From contig NZ_JBNAGJ010000001.1 of the NCBI RefSeq assembly GCF_049803795.1, positions 496,001 to 560,000 of the forward strand: a stretch of DNA of 64,000 bases, written 5' to 3'. Position 1 is the first letter of the stretch, and the number at the start of each line of letters is the position of its first letter. Source of the stretch: Thalassobius sp002708925. Lineage in GTDB: Bacteria > Pseudomonadota > Alphaproteobacteria > Rhodobacterales > Rhodobacteraceae. The translations under genes were made by a program, and so were the position numbers. A model generated the notes under the pieces. That model saw nothing but the letters and a program-made list of their open reading frames with translations, had not been told where the DNA came from and made no database searches. Shown piece by piece: positions 50,354 to 58,682 of this stretch.

Positions 50354-50890
50354 TCAGGACGGATCCGCGGGGCGTTGGATGGCGATCAGCCCCAGTTTGC
50401 GCGCCGCAGCGGTTGACAGAATGCCCGAATCCAGCCCCTGCGGCTGCTGATAGCGGCGGATGGCGGCGCGGGTGGGGGCATCCATTTGCGCGCTGATACT
50501 GCCGCGATACAGGCCACGCGCGGCCAGGGCGCGCTGCACCGAGGCGATGAACTCGGGGCTTTGCTCTTCGGGGCAGGGCGTTTCGAACCAGGTGTCGCGG
50601 CGCTCTTTGACGATGCGCTGCTGGGTTTCGGTCTTGTAGATGGCCGGGGCCAGGATGGCTCCGTCGCTGTTGATCTGGGCGGGTTGCAGCATGATCTGAA
50701 CCGTCACCGTTTCAATCACCGCAGGCGAGGTATGTTTGCCCCAGCAGGTGCCGGGGGCCGCGCCGGGCGGGGCTTGTTCATAGGAACGCGTGACCTGAGG
50801 TTCGGGCGTCAGATGCGGCACGGGCAGGCTGGCGTTGCAGGCGGCAACGCTGAACAGGGCCAAAAGGGCCGGTAGTTTGAAACGGGTCAT
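50354..50890 (-). CDS. Peptidoglycan-binding domain lipoprotein
   Basis: The 178-aa product starts MTRFKLPALLALFSVAACNAS: signal peptide with lipobox VAAC (lipidated C18). The C-terminal 60 residues form a peptidoglycan-binding type 1 repeat (PEFIASVQRALAARGLYRGSISAQMDAPTRAAIRRYQQPQGL). Between lies an unassigned linker with GTCWGKHTSPAVIE and FETPCPEEQ. It probably tethers the outer membrane to the cell wall. ATG 50890 fits the signal peptide; longer frames do not. Confidence 0.85.
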   Translation of the reverse strand: MTRFKLPALLALFSVAACNASLPVPHLTPEPQVTRSYEQAPPGAAPGTCWGKHTSPAVIETVTVQIMLQPAQINSDGAILAPAIYKTETQQRIVKERRDTWFETPCPEEQSPEFIASVQRALAARGLYRGSISAQMDAPTRAAIRRYQQPQGLDSGILSTAAARKLGLIAIQRPADPS

Positions 50891-51058
50891 CTGCTCGTGC
50901 CTCTTGCGGCTTTTGCGGGCAGTGTAGCCTGTTTGCCCGCTTTGGGGAAGCGTGCGCAGGCGATCACGCAAAAGACACTGGCACCGGGCGCTGAGATTGC
51001 CTAGGTATCTGGGCGACACATGATCTAAGACACTGATGTAAGACCAGGAGCCTGCCAG

Positions 51059-51382
51059 ATGGCGAAAATCACCTATATCGAGCATAACGGCACCAAACAT
51101 GTTGTGGACGTGGCCAACGGGCTGACCGTGATGGAGGGCGCGCGCGACAATAATATCCCCGGCATCGAGGCCGATTGCGGCGGGGCCTGCGCGTGCTCGA
51201 CCTGCCATGTTTATATCGACAAGGATTGGGTTGCCAAAGTGCCGCCCAAGGACGCGATGGAAGAGGATATGCTGGATTTCGCCTATGAGCCGAACCCCGA
51301 GACCTCGCGTTTGACGTGCCAGATCAAGGTGACGGATGCGCTGGACGGTCTGATCGTGAACCTGCCCGAAAAGCAGATTTGA
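51059..51382 (+). CDS. 2Fe-2S ferredoxin (adrenodoxin type)
   Basis: The 107-aa electron carrier has the cluster ligands C40, C46, C49 and C87, in ADCGGACACSTC and RLTCQIKV, plus an extra Cys (C44) between the first two. NGLTVMEGARDNNIPGIEADCGG and the acidic loop DAMEEDMLDFAYEPNPETSRL fit adrenodoxin/putidaredoxin-type ferredoxins; these often serve cytochromes P450 or Fe-S assembly. No P450 or reductase gene is adjacent. The stop shares a base with the next start. Confidence 0.95.
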   Translation: MAKITYIEHNGTKHVVDVANGLTVMEGARDNNIPGIEADCGGACACSTCHVYIDKDWVAKVPPKDAMEEDMLDFAYEPNPETSRLTCQIKVTDALDGLIVNLPEKQI

Positions 51383-52140
51383 TGGCGGGTCTGGGCCGGT
51401 CAGGGGCGCCGCGTCTGCGCGCGCGTGCGTTGCGTCGTTGCGTGCGCGGCGTTGTGGCGGCGTTGTGCTTGGGGCTGGCGGGCGCGGGCGGTGCTGTCGC
51501 GCAGATTGTCGAGGCCAGCTATGTTCAGCCCGTCGATCGCTATCACCATGACATTCTGGGTGACACGCCCGAATGGGGCGGGATGCGCTTGCGTCTGTCG
51601 GACGGGCGGGTGCTGACGATCACCTTGCCCGAGTCCAAGATTTTCGAGGACATCGCCCCGCGTCTGGTGGATGTGGACGGGGATGGCGATGCCGAGGTGA
51701 TCGCGGTGGAAACCTCGGCCAGTCTGGGCGCGCGGCTGACGGTCTGGGATGAAACCGGCGTCATTGCCGCCACCCCCAATATCGGCCGGCGCAATCGCTG
51801 GCTGGCGCCGATTGGCGCGGCGGATCTGGACGGTGATGGCAAGATCGAGATCGCCTATATCGACCGGCCTCATCTGGCGCGGCTGCTGCGGGTGTGGCGC
51901 TTCGATCAGGGGCGGCTGGTGCTGGTGGCCGAACGCGACGGGCTGACCAATCACCGCATCGGGGACGCCGAGATTTTCAGCGGTCTGCGGGATTGCGGCG
52001 AGGGGCCCCGGATGGTCACGGTGAATCGCGATTGGTCTCGGTTGATGGTTTCGGCTTTGGCTGGGGGCGGGATCGTCACGCAGGACATCGGCCCCTATCG
52101 CGGACCTGCGAGTTTGCGCGCGGCTTTGGACTGTCGTTAG
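51382..52140 (+). CDS. Periplasmic FG-GAP/VCBS-repeat protein of unknown function
   Basis: The 252-aa product has an N-terminal signal region rich in Arg then hydrophobic (VRGVVAALCLGLAGAGGAVAQ) and two calcium-site-like repeats, RLVDVDGDGDAEVIAVE and GAADLDGDGKIEIAYI, as in FG-GAP/VCBS beta-propeller blades. The C-terminal part ends FSGLRDCGEGPRMVTVNRDWSRL. The ATG shares its A with the ferredoxin TGA, so translation is coupled even though one product is cytoplasmic and the other exported. No activity can be assigned. Confidence 0.82.
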   Translation: MAGLGRSGAPRLRARALRRCVRGVVAALCLGLAGAGGAVAQIVEASYVQPVDRYHHDILGDTPEWGGMRLRLSDGRVLTITLPESKIFEDIAPRLVDVDGDGDAEVIAVETSASLGARLTVWDETGVIAATPNIGRRNRWLAPIGAADLDGDGKIEIAYIDRPHLARLLRVWRFDQGRLVLVAERDGLTNHRIGDAEIFSGLRDCGEGPRMVTVNRDWSRLMVSALAGGGIVTQDIGPYRGPASLRAALDCR

Positions 52141-52544
52141 CGGCGTCCAGGCGGGCCATCAGGACGGCCTGGGGGCAGGCTGGAAGCCGAGAGCCAGGGG
52201 CTTGGCCCAGCTGAAACCCGCTCCGATCAGGATCAGCAGCCCGGCGGGCAAAGCGCTTGCTGCCAGACGCGCGGGGGCGATGCCCGCAGCCAACGTAAAA
52301 TCGCAATCGTCAATTCCAGAAACGCCGCGCGCGCGGCCCCGGTTCCGGCGCTGCTATTGTGCCCAATCCGATAACCCCGCCTGTCTGCGTCCAGCTGTCA
52401 TGAGCGATTCGTGGTAGCCTCGACCGAAGGTTATCCCGGTGGCTTCTTGTAGGTTCAGGACTCAGAATTTACCGGGTAATATGTTGTTTTCCAAATGAAG
52501 CTCCTGCCTCTGGCGCAGGAGGGTGGGTCTAAGCCGAAAACGGC
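52141..52544. other. Intergenic region (404 nt) with a possible decayed gene
   Basis: No intact gene is visible. On the minus strand about 52160-52300 reads as a hydrophobic segment, LAASALPAGLLILIGAGFSW, ending in a stop, but the frame cannot be extended upstream without a shift (a second frame carries AAFLELTIAILRWL). This looks like the 3' remnant of a membrane protein gene. The region also holds a hairpin at 52501-52521. The remnant reading is weak. Confidence 0.3.
52501..52521 (-). terminator. Weak terminator after the PAS-LuxR regulator
   Basis: CTCCTGC (52501-52507) pairs with GCAGGAG (52515-52521) with a 7-nt loop. A smaller hairpin AGCCG-AAAA-CGGCT (52532-52545) touches the regulator stop. 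Neither has a strong T-run on the minus strand (CTTCATTT follows the first). Confidence 0.5.
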
Positions 52545-53144
52545 TCACTGGTCCGAGTTCACCACATGCGGCCCGGCCAGTGTGCCCAGCGACTGGAACA
52601 GGCTGGCGGTGTTGCTGACCCGGAATTTTTTCAGCAAGCGGCCGCGGTGCACCTCGACCGTGCGATAGGACATGCCCAGAATCTGCGCGATTTCCTTGCT
52701 GGTTTTGCCCTCGCCCATCAACGAGAACACCTCGCGTTCGCGCCGTGTCAGCGGCTGATAGGGGCGGGATTTGGACAGGTCTGCAAAGCTCCAGACGGCG
52801 CGTTGCAGCGGGTCGTCGGGGGTGAAACTGTGGCCGCGCACCCGAACCCAGAACATCTGCCCGTCCTTGCGCGCCATCACCCGTTCATCCCAGTAGCCCG
52901 TGTTTTCCTGTAGATCCTTCACGCCGCGATTGCGGATGTTGGCGAACTCTTCCTCGGAGGGGTAAAGGATGTTGAACAGCTTGTCGCGCAGCTCGCCGCG
53001 CTGGTATCCGAACATGGCGGCAAAGGTGGGGTTGCAGTCCCGGATCACACGGTTTTCCGTCACCACCAGCCCGATGGGCGCATGGGTGAACATCAGCTCC
53101 ATGAAATCGCCCGAGGCATAGGCCTGATCAACGTGGTCTGACAT
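52545..53144 (-). CDS. PAS domain LuxR-type transcriptional regulator
   Basis: The 199-aa protein has an N-terminal PAS domain (MELMFTHAPIGLVVTENRVIRDCNPTFAAMFGYQRGEL, then GYWDERVMARKDGQMFWVRVRGHSF) and a C-terminal LuxR helix-turn-helix (LTRREREVFSLMGEGKTSKEIAQILGMSYRTVEVHRGRLLKKF). It has no receiver or AHL-binding domain. The signal read by PAS is unknown; similar regulators in alphaproteobacteria often sit near photosynthesis or carbon-use genes. It is divergent from the PEP mutase/ICL-family gene, a possible target. Confidence 0.92.
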   Translation of the reverse strand: MSDHVDQAYASGDFMELMFTHAPIGLVVTENRVIRDCNPTFAAMFGYQRGELRDKLFNILYPSEEEFANIRNRGVKDLQENTGYWDERVMARKDGQMFWVRVRGHSFTPDDPLQRAVWSFADLSKSRPYQPLTRREREVFSLMGEGKTSKEIAQILGMSYRTVEVHRGRLLKKFRVSNTASLFQSLGTLAGPHVVNSDQ

Positions 53145-53279
53145 GGTTTGGCGGGTTCCCTGGATGCTTCGGCGCCATGATAGGGCGGCTGTGGGCGATG
53201 CGCAAATGGGCTGTTGTGCGAAATTTGTTCACAAAATGTTCTTTCGCGATTAGGCTGCTGTTAACCGGCAGGAGGCATC

Positions 53280-54122
53280 ATGCATACCCAACGTGAAAAA
53301 TATGAAAGGATGAAGGCGCTGCACGCCGGTCCTGGGGCGTTTGTCATTCCTAACGCATGGGATGCGGGCTCGGCGCGGTTGCTGGAAAGTTTGGGGTTCC
53401 AGGCGCTGGCCACCACCAGCGCGGGATATGCCTTTGCCAGGGGTAAACGCGATTCCTTTGCGGCGCTCAGCCGGGAAGAGATTTTGCACAATGCGGCCGA
53501 GATCGTTGGGGCCGTCGACCTGCCGGTTTCTGCGGATCTGGAGGATGGGTTTGGCCATGCGCCTGACATATGCGCGGCGACCATACGCCAGGCCTGTGAT
53601 ACGGGGCTCGTGGGTGGCTCGATCGAGGACGCGACGGGCGATCCCGATGCACCGATCTATGAGTTCTCGCTGGCTGTCGAGCGGGTTCAGGCCGCAGCCG
53701 AGGCGGCGCAAGGCTTGCCGTTTCTGCTGACCGCCAGGGCTGAGAACCATTTGTGGGGGCAGGGCGATCTGGCGGACACGATCAAACGGCTACAGGCCTT
53801 TTCCCAGGCGGGGGCGGATGTGCTGTATGCGCCCGGATTGCCAGATATTCAGGCGATCCGCACAGTCTGCCAAGAGGTTGACAAACCTGTGAATGTGGTG
53901 ATGGGGCTGCGCGGGCCGGGTTATTCGGTGGAAGAGCTGGCGCAGGCCGGGGTGCGGCGGGTCAGCGTGGGCGGCTCGTTCGCTCGTGCGGCCTTTGGGG
54001 CGTTGATGCGCGCCGCCGAGGAGGTGCGCCAGCACGGCACCTTTACCTATGCCGCGCAAGCGATGCCGGGCGCCGATCTGGAGCGGCTGATGTCGCCCGG
54101 CAAGCCGGGCGAGCGTTCCTGA
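53280..54122 (+). CDS. Isocitrate lyase / PEP mutase family enzyme
   Basis: The 280-aa TIM-barrel protein matches the ICL/PEPM family: FVIPNAWDAGSARLLESLGFQALATTSAGYAFARG near the start, VSADLEDGFG with the metal-binding Asp, GGSIEDATGD, LTARAENHLWG and LPDIQAIRTVCQEVDKPVNVV. The KKCGH catalytic loop of true isocitrate lyase is absent. The substrate is unknown; C-C or P-C bond lyases are typical. It lies divergent from the PAS-LuxR gene and 6 nt from the convergent purD stop. Confidence 0.9.
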   Translation: MHTQREKYERMKALHAGPGAFVIPNAWDAGSARLLESLGFQALATTSAGYAFARGKRDSFAALSREEILHNAAEIVGAVDLPVSADLEDGFGHAPDICAATIRQACDTGLVGGSIEDATGDPDAPIYEFSLAVERVQAAAEAAQGLPFLLTARAENHLWGQGDLADTIKRLQAFSQAGADVLYAPGLPDIQAIRTVCQEVDKPVNVVMGLRGPGYSVEELAQAGVRRVSVGGSFARAAFGALMRAAEEVRQHGTFTYAAQAMPGADLERLMSPGKPGERS

Positions 54123-54128
54123 GCGGAT

Positions 54129-55391
54129 TTACAGCGCGCGCCAGCCGATATCGCGGCGGCAGAAGCCTTGGGGCCAGTCGATCTGATCGACCATGGCATA
54201 GGCGCGATCTGCGGCCTGGCGCAGGCTGTCGCCGCGTGCGGTGACGTTCAGCACGCGCCCGCCGGTGGCGATGATCTGACCTTCCTTGGCGCTGGTGCCC
54301 GCGTGGAAACACATCTCATGCGCGGTTTCGGGCAGAGCCTCCAGCCCTTTGATCACGCTTCCTTTTTCATACGAACCGGGATAGCCGTTGGCGGCCATCA
54401 CCACGGTCATGGCGTGGTCGTCGGCCCAGTTCACACGGGCCTCGGACAGGCGGCCCTCGGCGCAGGCTTGCATCAGGTCCAGCGCCTGCGCGCCCAGCCG
54501 TAGCATCAGCACCTGGCATTCCGGGTCACCAAAGCGCACGTTGTATTCCACCAGGCGCGGCTGACCGTCCTTGATCATCAGACCGGCATAAAGCACCCCC
54601 TGATAGGGCATCCCGCGGTCGGCCATGGCCTTCATCGTGGGGCGGATGATTTCCGCCATCGCTTTTTCAGCAATGTCGTCCGACAGGACCGGCGCGGGGG
54701 AATAGGCCCCCATGCCGCCAGTGTTCAGGCCGGTATCGCCTTCGCCGACGCGTTTGTGATCTTGCGCGGTGCCGATGGGCAGGCAATCCTCGCCATCGAC
54801 CAGAATGAAGTAGGAGGCTTCCTCGCCCTCCATGAATTCCTCGATCACCACTTCGGCCCCGGCGGCCCCGAATTCACCGCCGAACATGTCGTCGATGGCG
54901 TCCAGCGCGGTCTGTTCGTCCATCGCCACGATCACGCCCTTGCCGGCGGCCAGCCCGTCGGCCTTGATCACGATGGGCGCGCCGTTTTCGCGGATATGGG
55001 CCTTGGCGGCATCCGCATCGGTGAAATGGCCGTAGCCCGCGGTGGGTGCGTTCGCCGCGTCGCAGATTTCCTTGGTGAAGCTTTTCGAGGCCTCCAGCCG
55101 TGCGGCATCCTTGGATGGTCCGAACACGCTGAAACCCGCCGCGCGCAGATCATCGGCCACCCCGGCCGCCAGCGGGGCCTCGGGGCCGACGATCACGAAA
55201 TCAATCGCGTTTTCCTCGGCGAAATTCACCACGGCCACGCCGTTTTCGATGTCCAGACTGGCGCAATCGGCGATGGCGGCGATCCCGGCATTGCCCGGTG
55301 CCACGATCAGCTTGTCACATTTGGGGTTTTGCATGACGGCCCATGCCAATGCGTGTTCGCGTCCGCCGCCGCCCAGGATGAGGATATTCAT
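54129..55391 (-). CDS. purD: Phosphoribosylamine-glycine ligase
   Basis: Second step of purine synthesis: joins glycine to phosphoribosylamine with ATP. The 420-aa ATP-grasp protein opens MNILILGGGGREHALAWAV and has FVIVGPEAPLAAGVADDL, GPSKDAARLEASKSFTKE, VIKADGLAAGKGVIVA, EEFMEGEEASYFILVDG and YNVRFGDPECQVLM. The conserved start fixes 55391. Length normal. Divergent from xseA with a 73-nt gap. Confidence 0.97.
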   Translation of the reverse strand: MNILILGGGGREHALAWAVMQNPKCDKLIVAPGNAGIAAIADCASLDIENGVAVVNFAEENAIDFVIVGPEAPLAAGVADDLRAAGFSVFGPSKDAARLEASKSFTKEICDAANAPTAGYGHFTDADAAKAHIRENGAPIVIKADGLAAGKGVIVAMDEQTALDAIDDMFGGEFGAAGAEVVIEEFMEGEEASYFILVDGEDCLPIGTAQDHKRVGEGDTGLNTGGMGAYSPAPVLSDDIAEKAMAEIIRPTMKAMADRGMPYQGVLYAGLMIKDGQPRLVEYNVRFGDPECQVLMLRLGAQALDLMQACAEGRLSEARVNWADDHAMTVVMAANGYPGSYEKGSVIKGLEALPETAHEMCFHAGTSAKEGQIIATGGRVLNVTARGDSLRQAADRAYAMVDQIDWPQGFCRRDIGWRAL

Positions 55392-55464
55392 GCCATGTCT
55401 CCGCTTGGCCTCTTGTCTGAGGCGTTCTAAGGTGGCTGGCGCACGGATACAAGTCAGGCCCCAC

Positions 55465-57021
55465 ATGTCGGAACTTTTTGATCAGGCCCCTGAGGGCCAA
55501 AACGCCCCCGAATTCAGCGTGTCCGAGATTTCGGGCGTGGTGAAACGCATGATCGAGGGCGAGTTTTCCCACGTTCGAATCCGGGGCGAGGTGGGGCGCG
55601 TGTCGCTGCCGCGCTCGGGCCATGTGTATATGGATCTGAAGGACGATCGCGCGGTGCTGGCCGGGGTGATCTGGAAAGGCGTGGCCGCTCGGCTGACCAC
55701 CCGTCCCGAGGAAGGCATGGAGGTGGTCGCCACTGGCCGTCTGACCACCTTTCCGGGGCAATCCAAATACCAGATGGTGATCGAAGACATCAAACCCGCC
55801 GGCATGGGCGCGCTGATGGCCATGCTGGAAAAACGCAAGGCCGCGCTGGCCGCCGAAGGCCTGTTCGCCCCCGAACGCAAGCGCCCGCTGCCCTATCTGC
55901 CGCAGGTGATCGGGGTGGTGACCTCGCCCTCGGGGGCGGTGATCCGCGACATCCTGCACCGGCTGCGCGACAGGTTCCCGCGCAAAGTGCTGATCTGGCC
56001 GGTCGCCGTGCAGGGCCAGAAATGCGCCCCCGAGGTGGCCAATGCGATCCGCGGTTTCAACGCGCTGACACCGGGCGGCGCGCTGCCCCGGCCCGATCTG
56101 CTGATCGTCGCGCGCGGCGGTGGCTCGATCGAGGATCTGTGGGGCTTTAACGAAGAAATCGTTGCCCGCGCGGTGGCGGCATCCGAGATTCCGCTGATTT
56201 CGGCGGTGGGGCATGAAACGGATACGACGCTGATTGATTACGTGTCGGACATGCGCGCGCCCACGCCGACGGCGGCGGCGGAGCTGGCCGTCCCCGTCCG
56301 GCTGGAGCTGCTCAGCGCAATCGAGGACCAAAACGCCCGTCTGACCCGCGCCCTGACCCAGGGCATTGCGCAGCGCGGGCAGCGGCTGTTCGATCTGTCC
56401 CGCGCCTTGCCCCGCGCCGAGACCTTGCTGGATGGCCCGCGTCAGCAGCTTGACATGGTAAGCACGCGTTTGCCTCTGGCGCTGGGGCGGGGTGTGCAGG
56501 CGCGCAAACTGCGCCTGTCCGAAACCGTGGGCGGCCTGCGGCCTTCGGCACTGCGCGCGCGGATCGAGGCGGACAGCACCCGCCTGTCGGGCCTGTCTGC
56601 GCGCTTGCGCACGGGGCTGGAACGCTCGATCCGATCCAGCCAGGATGCGCTGGAACGCCGTGCGGATCGCTTGAAGATCGGGCCATTAGCTACTGATATA
56701 AAGCGGAAAAAATCAGATCTGAGCGCGCTTGAAAAACGCCTCTCCGAGGCTGGCCGGCGGCAGATCGATGCCTGGCGTCAGCAGGTCGGGCACCTGGATC
56801 GGATGCGGGAAACTCTGGGCTATGAGGCCACTTTGAAACGCGGATATGCCGTAGTCTGGACGGGTGAAACCGTCGTGACCTCGGCCAGGGCCGCCAGAAA
56901 GGCTGACGCTCTGGAAATCCAGTTTACCGACGGTCGTTTGCCGGTCGGGGGCGGGAAAACGGCGCGAAAACCGGCCAAGCAAACCACGCAGAAACCGCCC
57001 GAGCAAGGCAGTTTGTTCTAA
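55465..57021 (+). CDS. xseA: Exodeoxyribonuclease VII large subunit
   Basis: Single-strand exonuclease with XseB. The 518-aa protein has the N-terminal OB fold (EFSVSEISGVVKRMIEGEFSHVRIRGEV, SGHVYMDLKDDRAVLAGVIWKG), the catalytic domain (VIGVVTSPSGAVIRDILHRLRDRFP, RGGGSIEDLWGFNEE, SAVGHETDTTLIDYVSDMRAPTPTAAAELAVP) and a long coiled-coil C-terminus ending in a Lys-rich tail. ATG 55465 gives the normal start. The stop interlocks with the convergent AlkB-like gene by 4 nt. xseB is not in the window. Confidence 0.95.
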   Translation: MSELFDQAPEGQNAPEFSVSEISGVVKRMIEGEFSHVRIRGEVGRVSLPRSGHVYMDLKDDRAVLAGVIWKGVAARLTTRPEEGMEVVATGRLTTFPGQSKYQMVIEDIKPAGMGALMAMLEKRKAALAAEGLFAPERKRPLPYLPQVIGVVTSPSGAVIRDILHRLRDRFPRKVLIWPVAVQGQKCAPEVANAIRGFNALTPGGALPRPDLLIVARGGGSIEDLWGFNEEIVARAVAASEIPLISAVGHETDTTLIDYVSDMRAPTPTAAAELAVPVRLELLSAIEDQNARLTRALTQGIAQRGQRLFDLSRALPRAETLLDGPRQQLDMVSTRLPLALGRGVQARKLRLSETVGGLRPSALRARIEADSTRLSGLSARLRTGLERSIRSSQDALERRADRLKIGPLATDIKRKKSDLSALEKRLSEAGRRQIDAWRQQVGHLDRMRETLGYEATLKRGYAVVWTGETVVTSARAARKADALEIQFTDGRLPVGGGKTARKPAKQTTQKPPEQGSLF

Positions 57022-58037
57022 GATTCCAAGGATTTGACGCGCGGATCCATGATCTTGCGCCACAGCGGCGGAAGGGTCGCGATCAGCGCCATCACGGGCA
57101 GGGAATAGGGCCATGTCGGCATCGCCTGATCCAATTTCAGCGCGGGATAGGGGCGGGTTGGATGCAAGTGATGATCCGAATGTCGCGGCGCATTCAGCAT
57201 CATCGCCGAGGACCACAGATGCGGGCTGTTCCATGAATGCGCCGCGCTGACGGGAACTGCACGTCCTTTGGGGCCCGTCTGGCGGCGCAGCCCGTAGTGT
57301 TGCACATAATCGGCCAGAAGGATCTGGATTTGCGCGTATCCTGCCAGGGCCAACAGGCTGAAAATGCCCGTCGGACCGCCCAAGATATAAGATGAACTTA
57401 TCGTCGTAAGTGACGTAAAAACATAAATAAAGTATGGATGGATTGGATTGCGGATCTGCGGATTTCGGGCGCGGCGCTGCTGTTCGGCCCGCCACCCGGC
57501 CAGGAACGAGCCCAGCCAGGCACGGGGGGCGAATCTCCAGAAACCGCGGCCCAGAGGGGCGGAGTTGGGGTCATTTTCCGTGCCGACATGCACATGATGC
57601 ACCAGACGATGCGCCGAGACGTGATGCCCGAACAGCAGGCTGGCGTAGATCATGACGCCCAGTCCGCGCAGAACGCGATGCGAGCGGTGGATCAGCTCGT
57701 GCGCGTTCGGGTGGGACACTTGCCCAAAGAACAGGCCGTAGCCGATAAAAAGACCTGCCCGTTCCGATCCAGACAGGGCATTTTGCCCACTAATTGCCCA
57801 AACCGCCATTCCCAGCATCGGCAGGTGCAGCAGCGCCAGAAGTACCGACAGCCCGTCTGCCGCCGGGAACTCTTGCCCCGGACGGGGGGGAATGACCTGG
57901 CCCAGAAACAGCCGGTCAATCAGGTAGCAGACCACGGTGATCAGCAGCACAGCGGCCAGAATCCAGCCGCCGCCAAGCACCGAACCGCACAGTAGCAGCG
58001 CGGCGGGAACAAGGGTGGCAAGCGAGAAAAGCAACAT
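57018..58037 (-). CDS. AlkB-type membrane non-haem di-iron monooxygenase
   Basis: The 339-aa integral membrane protein has the histidine boxes of the alkane hydroxylase/fatty acid desaturase group: NAHELIHRSHR, AHRLVHHVHVGTENDP, DYVQHYGL and RHSDHHLHPTRPYPAL, with about six TM helices between. It is annotated here as AlkB-like; hydroxylation of alkanes, or of another lipid, is possible. No rubredoxin gene is nearby. ATG 58037 fits the first TM helix. A TTGAT-N4-ATCGG element, close to the FNR consensus, lies about 85 nt upstream at 58122-58135. Confidence 0.88.
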   Translation of the reverse strand: MLLFSLATLVPAALLLCGSVLGGGWILAAVLLITVVCYLIDRLFLGQVIPPRPGQEFPAADGLSVLLALLHLPMLGMAVWAISGQNALSGSERAGLFIGYGLFFGQVSHPNAHELIHRSHRVLRGLGVMIYASLLFGHHVSAHRLVHHVHVGTENDPNSAPLGRGFWRFAPRAWLGSFLAGWRAEQQRRARNPQIRNPIHPYFIYVFTSLTTISSSYILGGPTGIFSLLALAGYAQIQILLADYVQHYGLRRQTGPKGRAVPVSAAHSWNSPHLWSSAMMLNAPRHSDHHLHPTRPYPALKLDQAMPTWPYSLPVMALIATLPPLWRKIMDPRVKSLES

Positions 58038-58121
58038 GGGGGACCGACGGAAAACAGAGGCTCTGCGCAATGTTACGCCGCGCGGCCCGATACGCAAAGG
58101 CAGAAGCTGAATTATCGGTTC

Positions 58122-58135
58122 TTGATATTTATCGG
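58122..58135. promoter_or_regulatory. FNR-like site upstream of the AlkB-like gene
   Basis: TTGAT-ATTT-ATCGG matches eight of ten positions of the FNR/FnrL consensus TTGAT-N4-ATCAA. It lies in the 144-nt gap upstream of the monooxygenase gene on the minus strand. Nearby TATCGG and CCGATA (58130-58135 and about 58147-58152) form a second dyad. Oxygen control is a guess. Confidence 0.3.
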
Positions 58136-58181
58136 GTCATTTAATGCCGATAGTAGGGTTAAAAAGACTCTTTTAGATAAG

Positions 58182-58574
58182 TCATACTCCGACCTCAGGG
58201 CCCAGGCATGTCATGGGTTTGGGGCTTTGGCGGGTCTCATATAACAAGGTCGCCTGCGGATCGCGCCCAAGCTGTGCGACCAGCCCGGCGGGGCTGTCAA
58301 AGAAGGTCCAGCACTGCGGGTCGGGCCGGTCCTCGTAGACAAAGCAGATCTGGCCGGCTTCTTCGTACCAATGCCCATTCTTGCACTGCCCATCCAGAAA
58401 GGACCAGCGCACGCGGCGATCGGGCAGATATTCCTCGCCGCCGTAATCCTGACCGTTTTCGGCATAATAGAAGGTCTTACCCCGCGTGTAGGCGTCGAAT
58501 TCCTCGGCTGTCATCGGAGTTTGGGCGCTGGCGGCACTGGCGGCCAGCAGGATCAAAAAAGCAAACTGTTTCAT
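58182..58574 (-). CDS. Small secreted protein of unknown function
   Basis: The 130-aa product has a signal peptide (MKQFAFLILLAASAASA, cleavage before QTPM). The mature part contains MTAEEFDAYTRGKTFYY, then YLPDRRVRWSFLDGQCKNGHWYEEAGQICFVYEDRPDPQCWTFF, with four cysteines. Tyr, Trp and Cys content suggest a compact disulphide-bonded periplasmic protein. I recognise no named domain. It lies on the same strand as the AlkB-like gene, 144 nt upstream. Confidence 0.75.
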   Translation of the reverse strand: MKQFAFLILLAASAASAQTPMTAEEFDAYTRGKTFYYAENGQDYGGEEYLPDRRVRWSFLDGQCKNGHWYEEAGQICFVYEDRPDPQCWTFFDSPAGLVAQLGRDPQATLLYETRQSPKPMTCLGPEVGV

Positions 58575-58682
58575 GGGGCGAAAATGCCAAATGGGGCGGC
58601 TTCCTCCAAGTCACAATTGCGCGTGGCGGGAATTTGAGTGGAAAGATGCGCGTGCAGGGATATTCTGCGACAGGAGGACAGC

